Below are positions 8,561-15,606 of a DNA stretch of 35,640 nt, piece after piece. The notes under the pieces are model-generated. The model searched no databases. It had not been told where the DNA came from and saw only the letters and a list, made by a program, of their open reading frames with translations. The DNA is from Thiogranum sp. (lineage in GTDB: Bacteria; Pseudomonadota; Gammaproteobacteria; DSM-19610), in assembly GCA_022340245.1 (NCBI GenBank), contig JAJDOI010000119.1, positions 1 to 35,640 of the forward strand, read 5' to 3'. The position numbers were made by a program, and so were the translations under genes. Numbering within the stretch: position 1 is the first letter of the stretch; each line of letters opens with the position of its first letter.

Positions 8561-8577
8561 AACTCAAGATTCCTCAA

Positions 8578-8970
8578 TTAGTCGCCAAAGATGACCATGC
8601 GGTCTGACTGAATGCCGGCCTCGATGAGCTGGCCAAGTCCGGAAATACGGAAGCCGTCGGCGATGTTGTTGCCGTCCTTCCCCTGGCGCTTGGCTTCGTT
8701 CTCATCGAGTATGCCGCGACGCTGGGCCGCGGCAATACATACAACCAGGTCCAGGCCATGCTCTTTGGCCAGTGCGGTCCACTCCTGGGTGATATTACGG
8801 TCGTCCTGCGGCGGAACCGCAAAGCGTGTGCCGTTATTTACACCGTCGTGGTAGAAGAACACACGAAAGATCTCGTGGCCCCTCTCCAGCGCAGCCTTGG
8901 TGAACTGTATCGCAGAGTCGGCAGACTGGTGCTGATACGGACCCTCGTTAACCAGTACAGATAGCTTCAT
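8578..8970 (-). CDS. dsrE: DsrE, sulfur-carrying subunit of DsrEFH
   Basis: 130 residues, ATG at 8970 after AGGAG. TusD/DsrE family. The single active-site cysteine is present at position 78 (DLVVCIAAAQRRG), the same number as the essential Cys78 of A. vinosum DsrE, which carries persulfide sulfur and passes it to DsrC. It lies 18 nt downstream of dsrB. Because the neighbouring DsrH here lacks its cysteine, DsrE is probably the only sulfur-binding subunit of this complex. Confidence 0.95.
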   Translation of the reverse strand: MKLSVLVNEGPYQHQSADSAIQFTKAALERGHEIFRVFFYHDGVNNGTRFAVPPQDDRNITQEWTALAKEHGLDLVVCIAAAQRRGILDENEAKRQGKDGNNIADGFRISGLGQLIEAGIQSDRMVIFGD

Positions 8971-8988
8971 AGCGCATCGACTCCTGGC

Positions 8989-10065
8989 TTAGAAACGGAT
9001 GTGCGTAGAAGCATTCAGGCTGGCACGGGCGCCACGCCAGTTGTCCACGTGGTACTTGGTGAACGGCAGCCCCGTCACTTCGAAGAATCGCGGCCAGCCA
9101 ATGCGCTCAACCCATTCGTTGATACGTTCCCAGTCCTTGGCGCCGGCTTTGTATTCTTTAAGAATACGCTTGACGATGGCGGTAGCCTCGGGCCAGCGTG
9201 GCGGGTTGTTCGGGATACCGGAAGCGACGAGCTTCTGGAAGGTCGGCTTGCCACGGGCGTTGGAGTGGTTGCCGCCGATCCAGACGGCGAGCTTGGTGTG
9301 TTCGGCGTCGTTGATCTGCATCGGCGGGCAGGGCGGGAAGCAGGCGCCACAGCAGATGCACTTCTTCTCGTCCACTTCCAGCGAAGGCTTGCCGTTGACC
9401 ATGGCCGGACGAATTGCGGCGACCGGGCAGCGGGCTACGACCGAGGGGCGCTCACAGACGTTGGACACCAAGTCGTGGTTGATTTTCGGGGGCTTGGTAT
9501 GCTGCACGTTGATGGCGATATCGCCCTGGCCGCCGCAGTTGATCTGGCAGCACGAGGTGGTGATATGCACGCGGTTCGGCATGTTCCACGCGGTGAACTC
9601 GCCGATCAGTTCGTCCATCATGGATTTCACAACGCCGGAAGCGTCGGTGCCGGGGATGTCGCAGTGCAGCCAGCCCTGGGTGTGGGACAGCGAGGTCACC
9701 GAGTTCTTGGTACCGCCGACTACGAAGCCGGCGTTGGTCAGCGCCTCGATCAGGGGCTGGACCTTGGCTTCATCGGTGACGATGAATTCGATGTTGGAAC
9801 GGATGGTGAAGCGGATGTAGCCGTCGGCGTACTTGTCACCGATGTCGCACAGGGTGCGCAGGGTGAATATGTCGAGAATACGCTGGGTGCCGGCCTTGAT
9901 GGTGAAGACCTGGTCGCCGCTGAAGGCCACGTGGCGCAGGACGCCGGGCTGCGGGTCATCATGGTACTTCCACTGACCGAAATTCTTGCGCATCACCGGA
10001 TGCATGTACTGGAAACCGTCGGGGCAACCCGATTCGATCGGTTCCCTCATATCTGCCATTGCCAT
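8989..10065 (-). CDS. dsrB: DsrB, beta subunit of reverse dissimilatory sulfite reductase
   Basis: 358 residues. The start chosen is ATG at 10065 (MAMADMREPIESGCPDGF), 5 nt after CAGGAGAG; an ATG 33 nt upstream lacks a site as good. Cofactor-binding cysteines are C172, C173 and C177 (SCCQINCGG), then C204 and C213, followed by a ferredoxin insertion (CICCGACFPPC) at about residues 233-243. With DsrA it forms the cytoplasmic alpha2beta2 enzyme that, in sulfur oxidisers, oxidises DsrC-bound sulfane sulfur to sulfite using siroheme-[4Fe-4S]. The length is close to A. vinosum DsrB. Confidence 0.96.
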   Translation of the reverse strand: MAMADMREPIESGCPDGFQYMHPVMRKNFGQWKYHDDPQPGVLRHVAFSGDQVFTIKAGTQRILDIFTLRTLCDIGDKYADGYIRFTIRSNIEFIVTDEAKVQPLIEALTNAGFVVGGTKNSVTSLSHTQGWLHCDIPGTDASGVVKSMMDELIGEFTAWNMPNRVHITTSCCQINCGGQGDIAINVQHTKPPKINHDLVSNVCERPSVVARCPVAAIRPAMVNGKPSLEVDEKKCICCGACFPPCPPMQINDAEHTKLAVWIGGNHSNARGKPTFQKLVASGIPNNPPRWPEATAIVKRILKEYKAGAKDWERINEWVERIGWPRFFEVTGLPFTKYHVDNWRGARASLNASTHIRF

Positions 10066-10101
10066 GTTGCTCTCCTGAATTTGAGTACTGTCTAACATGC
10101 C

Positions 10102-10125
10102 CCGGAGCGGGAAAACCCGCTCCGG
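10102..10125 (-). other. Perfect hairpin between dsrA and dsrB
   Basis: A perfect 10-bp stem (10116-10125 with 10102-10111) closes a 4-nt loop (TTTT on the transcribed-sense minus strand) in the 93-nt gap between dsrA and dsrB. There is no U-tract after it, so it is not an intrinsic terminator. It may stabilise the dsrA 3' end or serve as an RNA processing site that sets the DsrA:DsrB ratio. Confidence 0.75.
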
Positions 10126-10158
10126 ACCACAGGTACCAGGTTTGGAAAACCGGAGTAA

Positions 10159-11415
10159 TTAAGCGCTGGCTTTTTCAGCCTGACGCTGGAACCACTTCTC
10201 GGCTTCCTCGTCCCAGCCGTCCATGCGGACGTAAGAGGACTGACGCGGGTTGTTGACCATGTTCGGATCAACCTCCACACCGATACCTTCAAGGAAGTTC
10301 ACCAGGCCGATACGCTCGATCATTTCACCGCAGCGTTCGTGCTCCAGACCGTTCTCAGCCCAGAAATCGATGATTTCTTCGGCCATCTCCACCAGGGACT
10401 CGTAGTCTTCTTCGGTCTCCAGCTTCTTGAACGGCACCACAACGGTGCCCATCAGGTCGCCGATCTTCAGGGTGCGCTTGCCGCCGATGAGGATGGTCAC
10501 GCCCCTGTCGTCGCCGGGGTGCAGGGCTTTCGGCATGACGTTCAGACAGTGCATGCAGCGTACGCAGTTGCGGTTGTCAACAGCCAGCGTGTCGTCGTCG
10601 TTCAGGCTCAGGGCCTGGGTGGGGCAACGGGTAATGACGTTATCGATAATGTACTGACGGCCCTTCTTGGCGACATAGCCCTTGACTTCTTCCTGGTCGA
10701 CTTTCATGTCGTCGCGCCAGGTACCGATGACGGCGAAGTCGGAACGCTCGATGGAGTTCTGGCAGTCGTTCGGGCAACCGGAGACCTTGAACTTGAACTT
10801 GTAGGGCAGGGCCGGACGGTGCACGTCGTCGGTGAAGTTGTTCACCAGGTGACGGTGAATGCCGTGCTCGTTGGCGCAGGACATTTCACAGCGGGCGGCA
10901 CCGACGCAGGACATGGCGGTACGCACGCAGGGACCGGCACCACCGAGGTCCCAGCCGTACTCGTTGATTTCGTCGAAGAAATGCTGGGTGTTCTCGGTAG
11001 TGGTACCGATAAACATGATATTACCGGTCTGACCGTGGAAGGTCTGAAGGCCGGAACCCCATTTTTCCCAGCTGTCGCCGAGCTTGCGCAGCATGTCGGT
11101 GGTGTAGTAGTTGCCCGGGGTGGGCTGAACGCGCAGGGTGTGGAACTCGCGGGATTCGGGGAAGGCATCGCCAACTTCCGAGAAGCGCGGAATGATGCCA
11201 CCGCCGTAACCGAACACGGAAACCGTGCCGCCTTTCCAGTAACCCTTGCGGGTTTCGTAGGAGTGCTCGAGCTGACCGAGCAGGGAGTTGGTTACTTTAC
11301 GGATACGCTCATCCGGATGATCGTCTCGCAGACGCTTGATACCGGAAATAAAACTCGGCCAGGGGCCGTTTTCCAGTTCGTCGAGCATAGGCGTTGGGTG
11401 GTGCTTGTCAGCCAT
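10159..11415 (-). CDS. dsrA: DsrA, alpha subunit of reverse dissimilatory sulfite reductase
   Basis: 418 residues, ATG at 11415 preceded by GGAAGGAGA. The siroheme-[4Fe-4S] ligand pattern is intact: C170-x5-C176 (CVGAARC) and C214-x3-C218 (CPNDC). A C-terminal ferredoxin insertion (CPTQAL, CVRCMHC) carries a further cluster. It is the first gene of the operon and forms the catalytic alpha2beta2 complex with DsrB. Companion dsrEFH and dsrL show that it runs in the oxidative direction, producing sulfite from DsrC-bound sulfur. The length agrees with A. vinosum DsrA (about 417). Confidence 0.97.
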   Translation of the reverse strand: MADKHHPTPMLDELENGPWPSFISGIKRLRDDHPDERIRKVTNSLLGQLEHSYETRKGYWKGGTVSVFGYGGGIIPRFSEVGDAFPESREFHTLRVQPTPGNYYTTDMLRKLGDSWEKWGSGLQTFHGQTGNIMFIGTTTENTQHFFDEINEYGWDLGGAGPCVRTAMSCVGAARCEMSCANEHGIHRHLVNNFTDDVHRPALPYKFKFKVSGCPNDCQNSIERSDFAVIGTWRDDMKVDQEEVKGYVAKKGRQYIIDNVITRCPTQALSLNDDDTLAVDNRNCVRCMHCLNVMPKALHPGDDRGVTILIGGKRTLKIGDLMGTVVVPFKKLETEEDYESLVEMAEEIIDFWAENGLEHERCGEMIERIGLVNFLEGIGVEVDPNMVNNPRQSSYVRMDGWDEEAEKWFQRQAEKASA

Positions 11416-11848
11416 GGCCGTCTCCTTCCAGAGTGTTGGGTGGCGGTTACTGCGTACGCTCAGAGCCGCCGTTACGTAACGTCAAAATTCGGTATTCGGT
11501 ACTTCTCTGTGTTGAGCCGAAGTTCCGGTATCGGTACTCGCACCACCGATACCGGGAACCCCCTCAATCACGCGAGTAGAAGTCTAGGAGCCTGAAGCGG
11601 GCGCGAGAATCCTACCCTTGGGGTGTACGCCTACGGCAACACTATCCCATTGGAGATAGGGGATAAATGGGCCGATCGCGGCCCGGGAGTATATGCTCCG
11701 GACGGGGGAAATGCCATGCCCCAAGAATGTACTAATATTATCAGAAGCTTATGCATCAGCCGGGTTGCCGAAAGCGACTAAACACCGGCCTTCCACAGAT
11801 AAACCTATAGAAAATAGCGGCTTTGCATGAAGTCTGTGCGACTAAATC
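11416..11848. promoter_or_regulatory. Divergent control region between dsrA and the TauD-like gene
   Basis: This roughly 470-bp gap has no convincing gene. It holds a 12-bp perfect palindrome at 11470-11481 (CGTTACGTAACG), an 11-bp inverted repeat at 11525-11535/11545-11555 (CCGGTATCGGT, 9-nt spacer) and a direct repeat sharing CGGTAT(T)CGGTACT at 11490-11503 and 11526-11538. All lie within 55-140 bp of the dsrA start, where a regulator controlling dsr expression would bind. I could not assign a convincing sigma-70 promoter for dsrA. The rest (11600-11820) has only short imperfect dyads. The palindromes are seen directly; the operator role is inferred. Confidence 0.6.
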
Positions 11849-11857
11849 TGGTAAACT
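11849..11857 (+). promoter_or_regulatory. Possible extended -10 promoter of the TauD-like gene
   Basis: TGGTAAACT fits an extended -10 (TGn then a 4/6 match to TATAAT) about 30 nt upstream of the ATG at 11888. There is no good -35. If real, transcription would start near 11864 and rule out the TTG at that position as a start codon. Confidence 0.3.
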
Positions 11858-11887
11858 ACGCATTTGGCTGATAGGGCTTTCATTGGA

Positions 11888-12829
11888 ATGAGCGCCATGA
11901 CGGCACCGTTATCACAATCTTTCAAACAGGCCGGCCGCGCCGACCACTTCGATCTCGCGAACGAGGGCGCATACCACGCCTGGCGGGTGAGGAAACTGGC
12001 TGACTATCCCATGCGGGCAGGTGGTCTGCTGGTGCCCGTCGCTGACGGCTTCCGGCTGACGCGCGCGGAACGGCTGGCGGTTCTGCGCACTGTCGGCAAG
12101 ACGAATATTGCGATTTACCAGCTGTCGGGGCCCGCTGCCGCTGACAAGCACATGGTTCGGGAACTGGCGCGGCAGTTCGGCCTGCAACACCTGGACAACA
12201 ATCTTTGCGCGGATGAAGACGGTATCACCTCCCTGCAGGTGGTCGGCAAACGCCGGGTGGGAGAATACATTCCCTACACCAGCAAACGTCTCAACTGGCA
12301 CACGGATGGCTACTACAACAGTCCCGACCGGCAGATCCGGGGCGTCATCCTCCACTGTGTCCGGCCGGCCGCCAGCGGCGGGGAAAACGCGTTTATGGAT
12401 CACGAAATTGCCTATATTCAGCTGCGCGACGAAAATCCGGACTATATTCGGGCGCTCACGGCGCCCGACGCAATGACCATTCCCCCGAATGTGCAGAACG
12501 GCGAAGAACTGCGGGCCAGCCGGACCGGACCGGTATTCTCGGTTGACGTCGGGGGCCACCTGCACATGCGCTATTCGGCGCGCGGGCGAAATATTGTCTG
12601 GAAAAAGGATTCAACCACACAGGCGGCAGCAGAATGCCTGTTGAACTTGTTTCAACCGGATTCGCCCTATATATTTCGGCACCGGCTCGAAGCGGGGCAG
12701 GGCGTGATCAGTAACAATGCCTTGCACTGCAGGACGGAATTCGAGCATGACGCCGGCAGTGATCAGGGTCGATTGCTTTATCGCGCGCGCTATTTCGACC
12801 GCGTCCGCGACACCCATCAAAGCGGATGA
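11888..12829 (+). CDS. TauD/TfdA-family Fe(II)/2-oxoglutarate dioxygenase, dsr-linked
   Basis: About 313 residues from ATG at 11888; ATG at 11897 is also possible. The iron-binding facial triad is visible: H138 and D140 (LNWHTDGYY) and distal H280 (NNALHCRTEF), with an arginine at about 295-299 for 2-oxoglutarate. This places it in the TauD/TfdA/gamma-butyrobetaine hydroxylase superfamily. The substrate cannot be read from the sequence; TauD itself releases sulfite from taurine. It heads a plus-strand cassette divergent from dsrA, followed after 6 nt by a 64-aa gene. The linkage to dsr suggests a role in sulfur metabolism, but a protein-modifying hydroxylase is equally open. Confidence 0.85.
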   Translation: MSAMTAPLSQSFKQAGRADHFDLANEGAYHAWRVRKLADYPMRAGGLLVPVADGFRLTRAERLAVLRTVGKTNIAIYQLSGPAAADKHMVRELARQFGLQHLDNNLCADEDGITSLQVVGKRRVGEYIPYTSKRLNWHTDGYYNSPDRQIRGVILHCVRPAASGGENAFMDHEIAYIQLRDENPDYIRALTAPDAMTIPPNVQNGEELRASRTGPVFSVDVGGHLHMRYSARGRNIVWKKDSTTQAAAECLLNLFQPDSPYIFRHRLEAGQGVISNNALHCRTEFEHDAGSDQGRLLYRARYFDRVRDTHQSG

Positions 12830-12835
12830 TCGAAC

Positions 12836-13030
12836 ATGCTGTGTCTGAGCGAAATACTGTTACAACACCACGAGCTGCAAACTTTCGAAGACCTGCTTGG
12901 GGTCGTCGAGGACAAGGCCCGTGGCGGCGAACTGTTTTTCCAGATGGACGTGCGGCCGCCGTTTCCGGATACGCCGGAAAGCTGGGAGGATCGTCTTGAG
13001 GCGGCTTTCGCCGCGGCCGGCAGACGCTAG
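12836..13030 (+). CDS. Small acidic protein, unknown, in the dsr-linked cassette
   Basis: 64 residues, ATG at 12836, 6 nt after the dioxygenase stop and 13 nt before the Cas6-like gene. No strong ribosome-binding site is present, so coupling to the upstream gene is likely. The sequence (MLCLSEILLQHHELQTFEDL...) is acidic and helical with no cysteine beyond Cys3 and no recognisable motif. The tight spacing on both sides is the best evidence that it is a real gene. It could be a partner of either neighbour. Confidence 0.6.
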   Translation: MLCLSEILLQHHELQTFEDLLGVVEDKARGGELFFQMDVRPPFPDTPESWEDRLEAAFAAAGRR

Positions 13031-13043
13031 CGGGAGTGTGAAC

Positions 13044-13754
13044 ATGTTCTGGGAAGAGCAGACAGACGAAAACTCGCCCCTGGTCGTGCCCGATGACGTG
13101 GTGGACCTGGTCTACAGCATCAAGTGCAAATGCCTGCCGCTGGATCACGCCTACAGCTTTTCCGTGGCCATGCGTGCGGCACTGCCGTGGATCGATGAAG
13201 AGACACAGGCCGGTATCCATTTGATTCACGGCGCCGAGTCCGGTAACGGCTGGATGCGCCCGGAAGACGGCAGCAACGAGGTTTTACACCTGTCGCGGCG
13301 CTCACGGCTGACGCTGCGGGTGCCCAGGCACCGTATCGAGGAGGCCCACGGCCTGAGCGGACAGACGCTGGACATCGACGGCCACTCACTCAAGGTCGGC
13401 GAGGCAAAAGTGAAGCTGTTCAGCCCGCTGCCGACCCAGTTTGCGCGTTACGTGGCGCTGCCCGAGGGTGTAGATCGTGACGATGAAGCGGCGTTTATGG
13501 CGGCTGCGGCCGAACAGATCAGGGCGCTGGACATCAAGGTGCGCAAGCTGCTGTGCGGTCGCGCGCACAGCATACGCCACCCGCAGGGGGACATTTTCAC
13601 TCGCAGCGTCATGCTCGCTGACCTGGAAGCGGACGAGGCTATCGCGCTGCAGCAGCACGGTATTGGCGAGCACCGCAAGATGGGCTGCGGTCTGTTCATT
13701 CCGCACAAGGGGATCAAGGCGGTTCACGAGGCGACCGTCGGGAAGAAGGCGTAA
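13044..13754 (+). CDS. cas6: Orphan Cas6/Cmx6-like CRISPR RNA endonuclease
   Basis: 236 residues, ATG at 13044 preceded by GGGAG. It resembles the Cas6 subtype known as Cmx6 (type I-MYXAN). The segment CLPLDHAYSFSVAMRAALP (residues about 30-48) places His35 at the start of the first helix, the position of the catalytic histidine in Cas6 RNases. The C-terminal glycine-rich loop is GIGEHRKMGCG at 206-216, followed by LFIPHKGI. Cas6 enzymes cleave precursor crRNA at or near a repeat hairpin. No CRISPR array and no other cas gene are visible in the window, so this copy probably acts on another RNA. It lies between the TauD-like gene and a DsrC paralogue. I recall similar solitary copies near dsr genes in other sulfur oxidisers, which needs a database check. 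Confidence 0.75.
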   Translation: MFWEEQTDENSPLVVPDDVVDLVYSIKCKCLPLDHAYSFSVAMRAALPWIDEETQAGIHLIHGAESGNGWMRPEDGSNEVLHLSRRSRLTLRVPRHRIEEAHGLSGQTLDIDGHSLKVGEAKVKLFSPLPTQFARYVALPEGVDRDDEAAFMAAAAEQIRALDIKVRKLLCGRAHSIRHPQGDIFTRSVMLADLEADEAIALQQHGIGEHRKMGCGLFIPHKGIKAVHEATVGKKA

Positions 13755-13768
13755 CCGATGTTTGTTCC

Positions 13769-13829
13769 AACCCGGCTGCCAGTAGTGCATAACCGGGTTT
13801 AATAATTACCTTTAACCTTCTAATTATTA
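13769..13829 (+). other. Two leader hairpins between the Cas6-like gene and the DsrC paralogue
   Basis: The first pairs 13769-13775 with 13793-13799 (AACCCGG/CCGGGTT, 17-nt loop). The second is AT-rich, pairing 13800-13808 with 13821-13829 (9 bp perfect, 12-nt loop), and ends just before the GGAGA ribosome-binding site of the next gene. The first could be a weak terminator or a processing hairpin; the second could control access to the ribosome-binding site. The structures are seen; the roles are inferred. Confidence 0.6.
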
Positions 13830-13841
13830 TGGAGAACTGTA

Positions 13842-14180
13842 ATGGCACTTGAAGTCGACGGCAAAACCATCGAAACCACAGAAAATGGTCACCTGGTCAA
13901 CGCGGAAGACTGGACGGAAGCAGTGGCTGAGGCGATCGCCGCAGCGGACGCGCTGGAATTGACGCAGCAACACTGGGATGTCGTCAAGTACCTGCGCGAC
14001 GAGCACTACAACAACGCCGGCAACGAGCCGAACGAGCGTACCATCCTGAAAGACATGGCCAAGAAATGGGGCAGCAAGCCGACCAGCAAGGACATGTACA
14101 ACATGTTCCCGGGCATGCCCAGCAAACAGGGCCGCAAGATCGCCGGTCTGCCGCAGAGCACCCGCAAAGGTGGATACTGA
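13842..14180 (+). CDS. rspA: Cysteine-less DsrC/TusE-family paralogue (RspA type)
   Basis: 112 residues, ATG at 13842, GGAGA upstream. The whole DsrC fold is recognisable (VDGKTIETTENGHL, LTQQHWDVVKYLRDE, MFPGMPSKQGRKIAGLP). However, the two redox cysteines are replaced: Arg98 stands where DsrC has Cys98, the tail ends TRKGGY, and there is no cysteine in the protein. It therefore cannot carry sulfur. Homologues without cysteines have been named RspA and proposed to be regulatory; the DsrC fold includes a helix-turn-helix-like element. It may compete with DsrC for DsrEFH, DsrAB or DsrK, or bind DNA. The neighbouring Cas6-like gene is a further hint of a regulatory module. Confidence 0.88.
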   Translation: MALEVDGKTIETTENGHLVNAEDWTEAVAEAIAAADALELTQQHWDVVKYLRDEHYNNAGNEPNERTILKDMAKKWGSKPTSKDMYNMFPGMPSKQGRKIAGLPQSTRKGGY

Positions 14181-14295
14181 GCGCGGCCGGGCCTTACCCA
14201 TAAGGGATATGGCTGAGATTTGTCATGCGTAATATAGTTCGGCGCATTGTTGTGCGGAGCAGACCCGCTGAATTGAACGCTTTGGAGGCAAAACC

Positions 14296-14499
14296 ATGAG
14301 CGAGAGGCAAGAGCTGATTAAAGAAATGCTGGAAATGCAGAAGCATTTCATCTCCTACGAACACGAGCACGGCGTGACCCAGGAAGAATACTTCGCGTCC
14401 GCCGAAGGCCATGAGCTGCACAACTATCGTCAGCGTTATAACGAACTGGCGATGAAGCTGGTCGATATGGCCCATTCCGAGAAGGGCTCGCACCGCTAG
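14296..14499 (+). CDS. Small helical protein, unknown, end of the dsr-linked cassette
   Basis: 67 residues, ATG at 14296 with a strong GGAGG site 9 nt upstream. The sequence (MSERQELIKEMLEMQKHFIS...) is charged and predicted mostly helical, without cysteine or a known motif. It follows the DsrC paralogue by 115 nt and precedes a strong terminator. The strong ribosome-binding site suggests good expression. The function is unknown; a small partner of the DsrC paralogue is one possibility. Confidence 0.75.
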   Translation: MSERQELIKEMLEMQKHFISYEHEHGVTQEEYFASAEGHELHNYRQRYNELAMKLVDMAHSEKGSHR

Positions 14500-14517
14500 A
14501 TCTGCAGCGAGCTGCAG

Positions 14518-14556
14518 AAACGGGCCGGGCGCGGTGCGCCTCGGCCCGTTTTTTTT
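14518..14556 (+). terminator. Intrinsic terminator of the dsr-linked cassette
   Basis: A stem AACGGGCCG (14519-14527) pairs with CGGCCCGTT (14542-14550), closing a GC-rich loop, and is followed by a run of eight T in total. This is a textbook Rho-independent terminator, 19 nt after the 67-aa gene. Confidence 0.93.
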
Positions 14557-14568
14557 AGGCGGATACCG

Positions 14569-15243
14569 TCAGAGCTGCGCCCATAGCCGTACCAGGTTGA
14601 CGTAGGCGTGGTCGACCTGTGTCGCGGCCTCTGAACCGGGCTGTGACTGCATCAGCGCCTCCCTGGCCTGGTACAACTGGTACAGAATCTCCCGCTGTTG
14701 CGGGTCGCGCAGCATGCTTTGCGTCCAGGTGACCGCGACCAGACGTACCCCGTCGGTGACTTCATTGATATGGTGCAGGCTGGACGAGGGGTAGATAACC
14801 GCATCGCCGGCCGGCAGCTTGAGACACTCTTCGCCGTAAGCCGTGCGGATCACCAGTTCGCCGCCCTGGTATTCCCCGGGCGCGTTCAGAAAGACCGTGG
14901 TCGATATGTCGGAGCGATACTGGCCGCCGGGCGGACCCATGACCGGGTCGTCGACATGATCGCCGTACGACATGCCGCTGGTGTAGCGTGCGTAATAGGG
15001 CGTCGCCACGCGGTAAGGCATGGTGGCGGCCTGGTACAACGGGTGTTGCACCAGCGCCCCCATCACCAGGCGGTTCAACTGTTCCATCTGCGGGGCGTCG
15101 GGCGGCAGCTCCTCGTTGCGTTTGACGCGACCGGCACTCGCGCCGGCCGACAGGCGACCGTTGCGGAACTGCCCCTGTTGCAGCAGGAAGCGCACCTGTT
15201 CGAGTTTTCCGGGCGCAAGGACGGCGGGAATGACGAGCAGCAT
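14569..15243 (-). CDS. PKHD-type Fe(II)-dependent hydroxylase (PiuC/YbiX family)
   Basis: 224 residues, close to the usual 225 of the PiuC/YbiX family. The facial triad is H96 and D98 (MSYGDHVDDP) with distal H157 or H158 (SSSLHHINEV), and R167 (GVRLVAV) would bind 2-oxoglutarate. Family members are cytoplasmic prolyl-4-hydroxylase-like enzymes, often linked to iron uptake, with unknown substrates in most bacteria. No siderophore receptor lies beside it here. It points toward the cassette terminator and is divergent from the gene at 15282. It is the second of three Fe(II)/2OG oxygenases within 5.5 kb. Confidence 0.92.
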   Translation of the reverse strand: MLLVIPAVLAPGKLEQVRFLLQQGQFRNGRLSAGASAGRVKRNEELPPDAPQMEQLNRLVMGALVQHPLYQAATMPYRVATPYYARYTSGMSYGDHVDDPVMGPPGGQYRSDISTTVFLNAPGEYQGGELVIRTAYGEECLKLPAGDAVIYPSSSLHHINEVTDGVRLVAVTWTQSMLRDPQQREILYQLYQAREALMQSQPGSEAATQVDHAYVNLVRLWAQL

Positions 15244-15281
15244 AGGACGGGCCCTGTGGCGAAAGAGTCGGAGAAGCGGAC

Positions 15282-15602
15282 ATGATATTGAAATTGACCA
15301 TCGACGATCAAACTTATGACATCGACGTGCCGGCTGACATCATGCAGGAAGCCGGGGCGTTTTACGCGAAGATGGACCAGGATATGGACAAAGGCTGGCA
15401 AATGAGCCGCCTGTGGGTGGAAAAGCCCGATCTCTATCAGCGTTGCCAGATCGTTGCCGATCGCGTCCTCGGCGCTTTTCACACGGAGAACAAGCGTATG
15501 GTGCTGCTCATGTCCGGCTATATTCTCAGCCGCGTTCCCCACGTCCAGGAAGTGGTCGTCGATACTTCCGGCGATATTACCCTGACCGAAATCATTGCCT
15601 GA
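15282..15602 (+). CDS. Conserved hypothetical protein, 106 aa
   Basis: ATG at 15282 with GGAG about 10 nt upstream. The sequence MILKLTIDDQTYDIDVPADI suggests a short beta hairpin followed by helices. There is no signal peptide or membrane segment, so the protein is probably cytoplasmic. One cysteine occurs (YQRCQIV). No known family is recognised. It is divergent from the PKHD hydroxylase (39-nt gap) and converges with the gene ending at 15607. The reading frame has typical codon use for the window. Confidence 0.75.
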   Translation: MILKLTIDDQTYDIDVPADIMQEAGAFYAKMDQDMDKGWQMSRLWVEKPDLYQRCQIVADRVLGAFHTENKRMVLLMSGYILSRVPHVQEVVVDTSGDITLTEIIA

Positions 15603-15606
15603 GGTT

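Noticed and set aside
10066-10098. Upstream ATG at 10098 as the dsrB start
   Set aside because: The ATG at 10065 has an ideal CAGGAGAG site and gives the N-terminus expected for DsrB.
11864-11887. TTG at 11864 as the start of the TauD-like protein
   Set aside because: It lies at or before the likely transcription start from the extended -10 and lacks a ribosome-binding site; ATG at 11888 is preferred.
13755-13841. CRISPR repeat near the Cas6-like gene
   Set aside because: Only single hairpins are present; there are no direct repeats with regular spacers here or elsewhere in the window.
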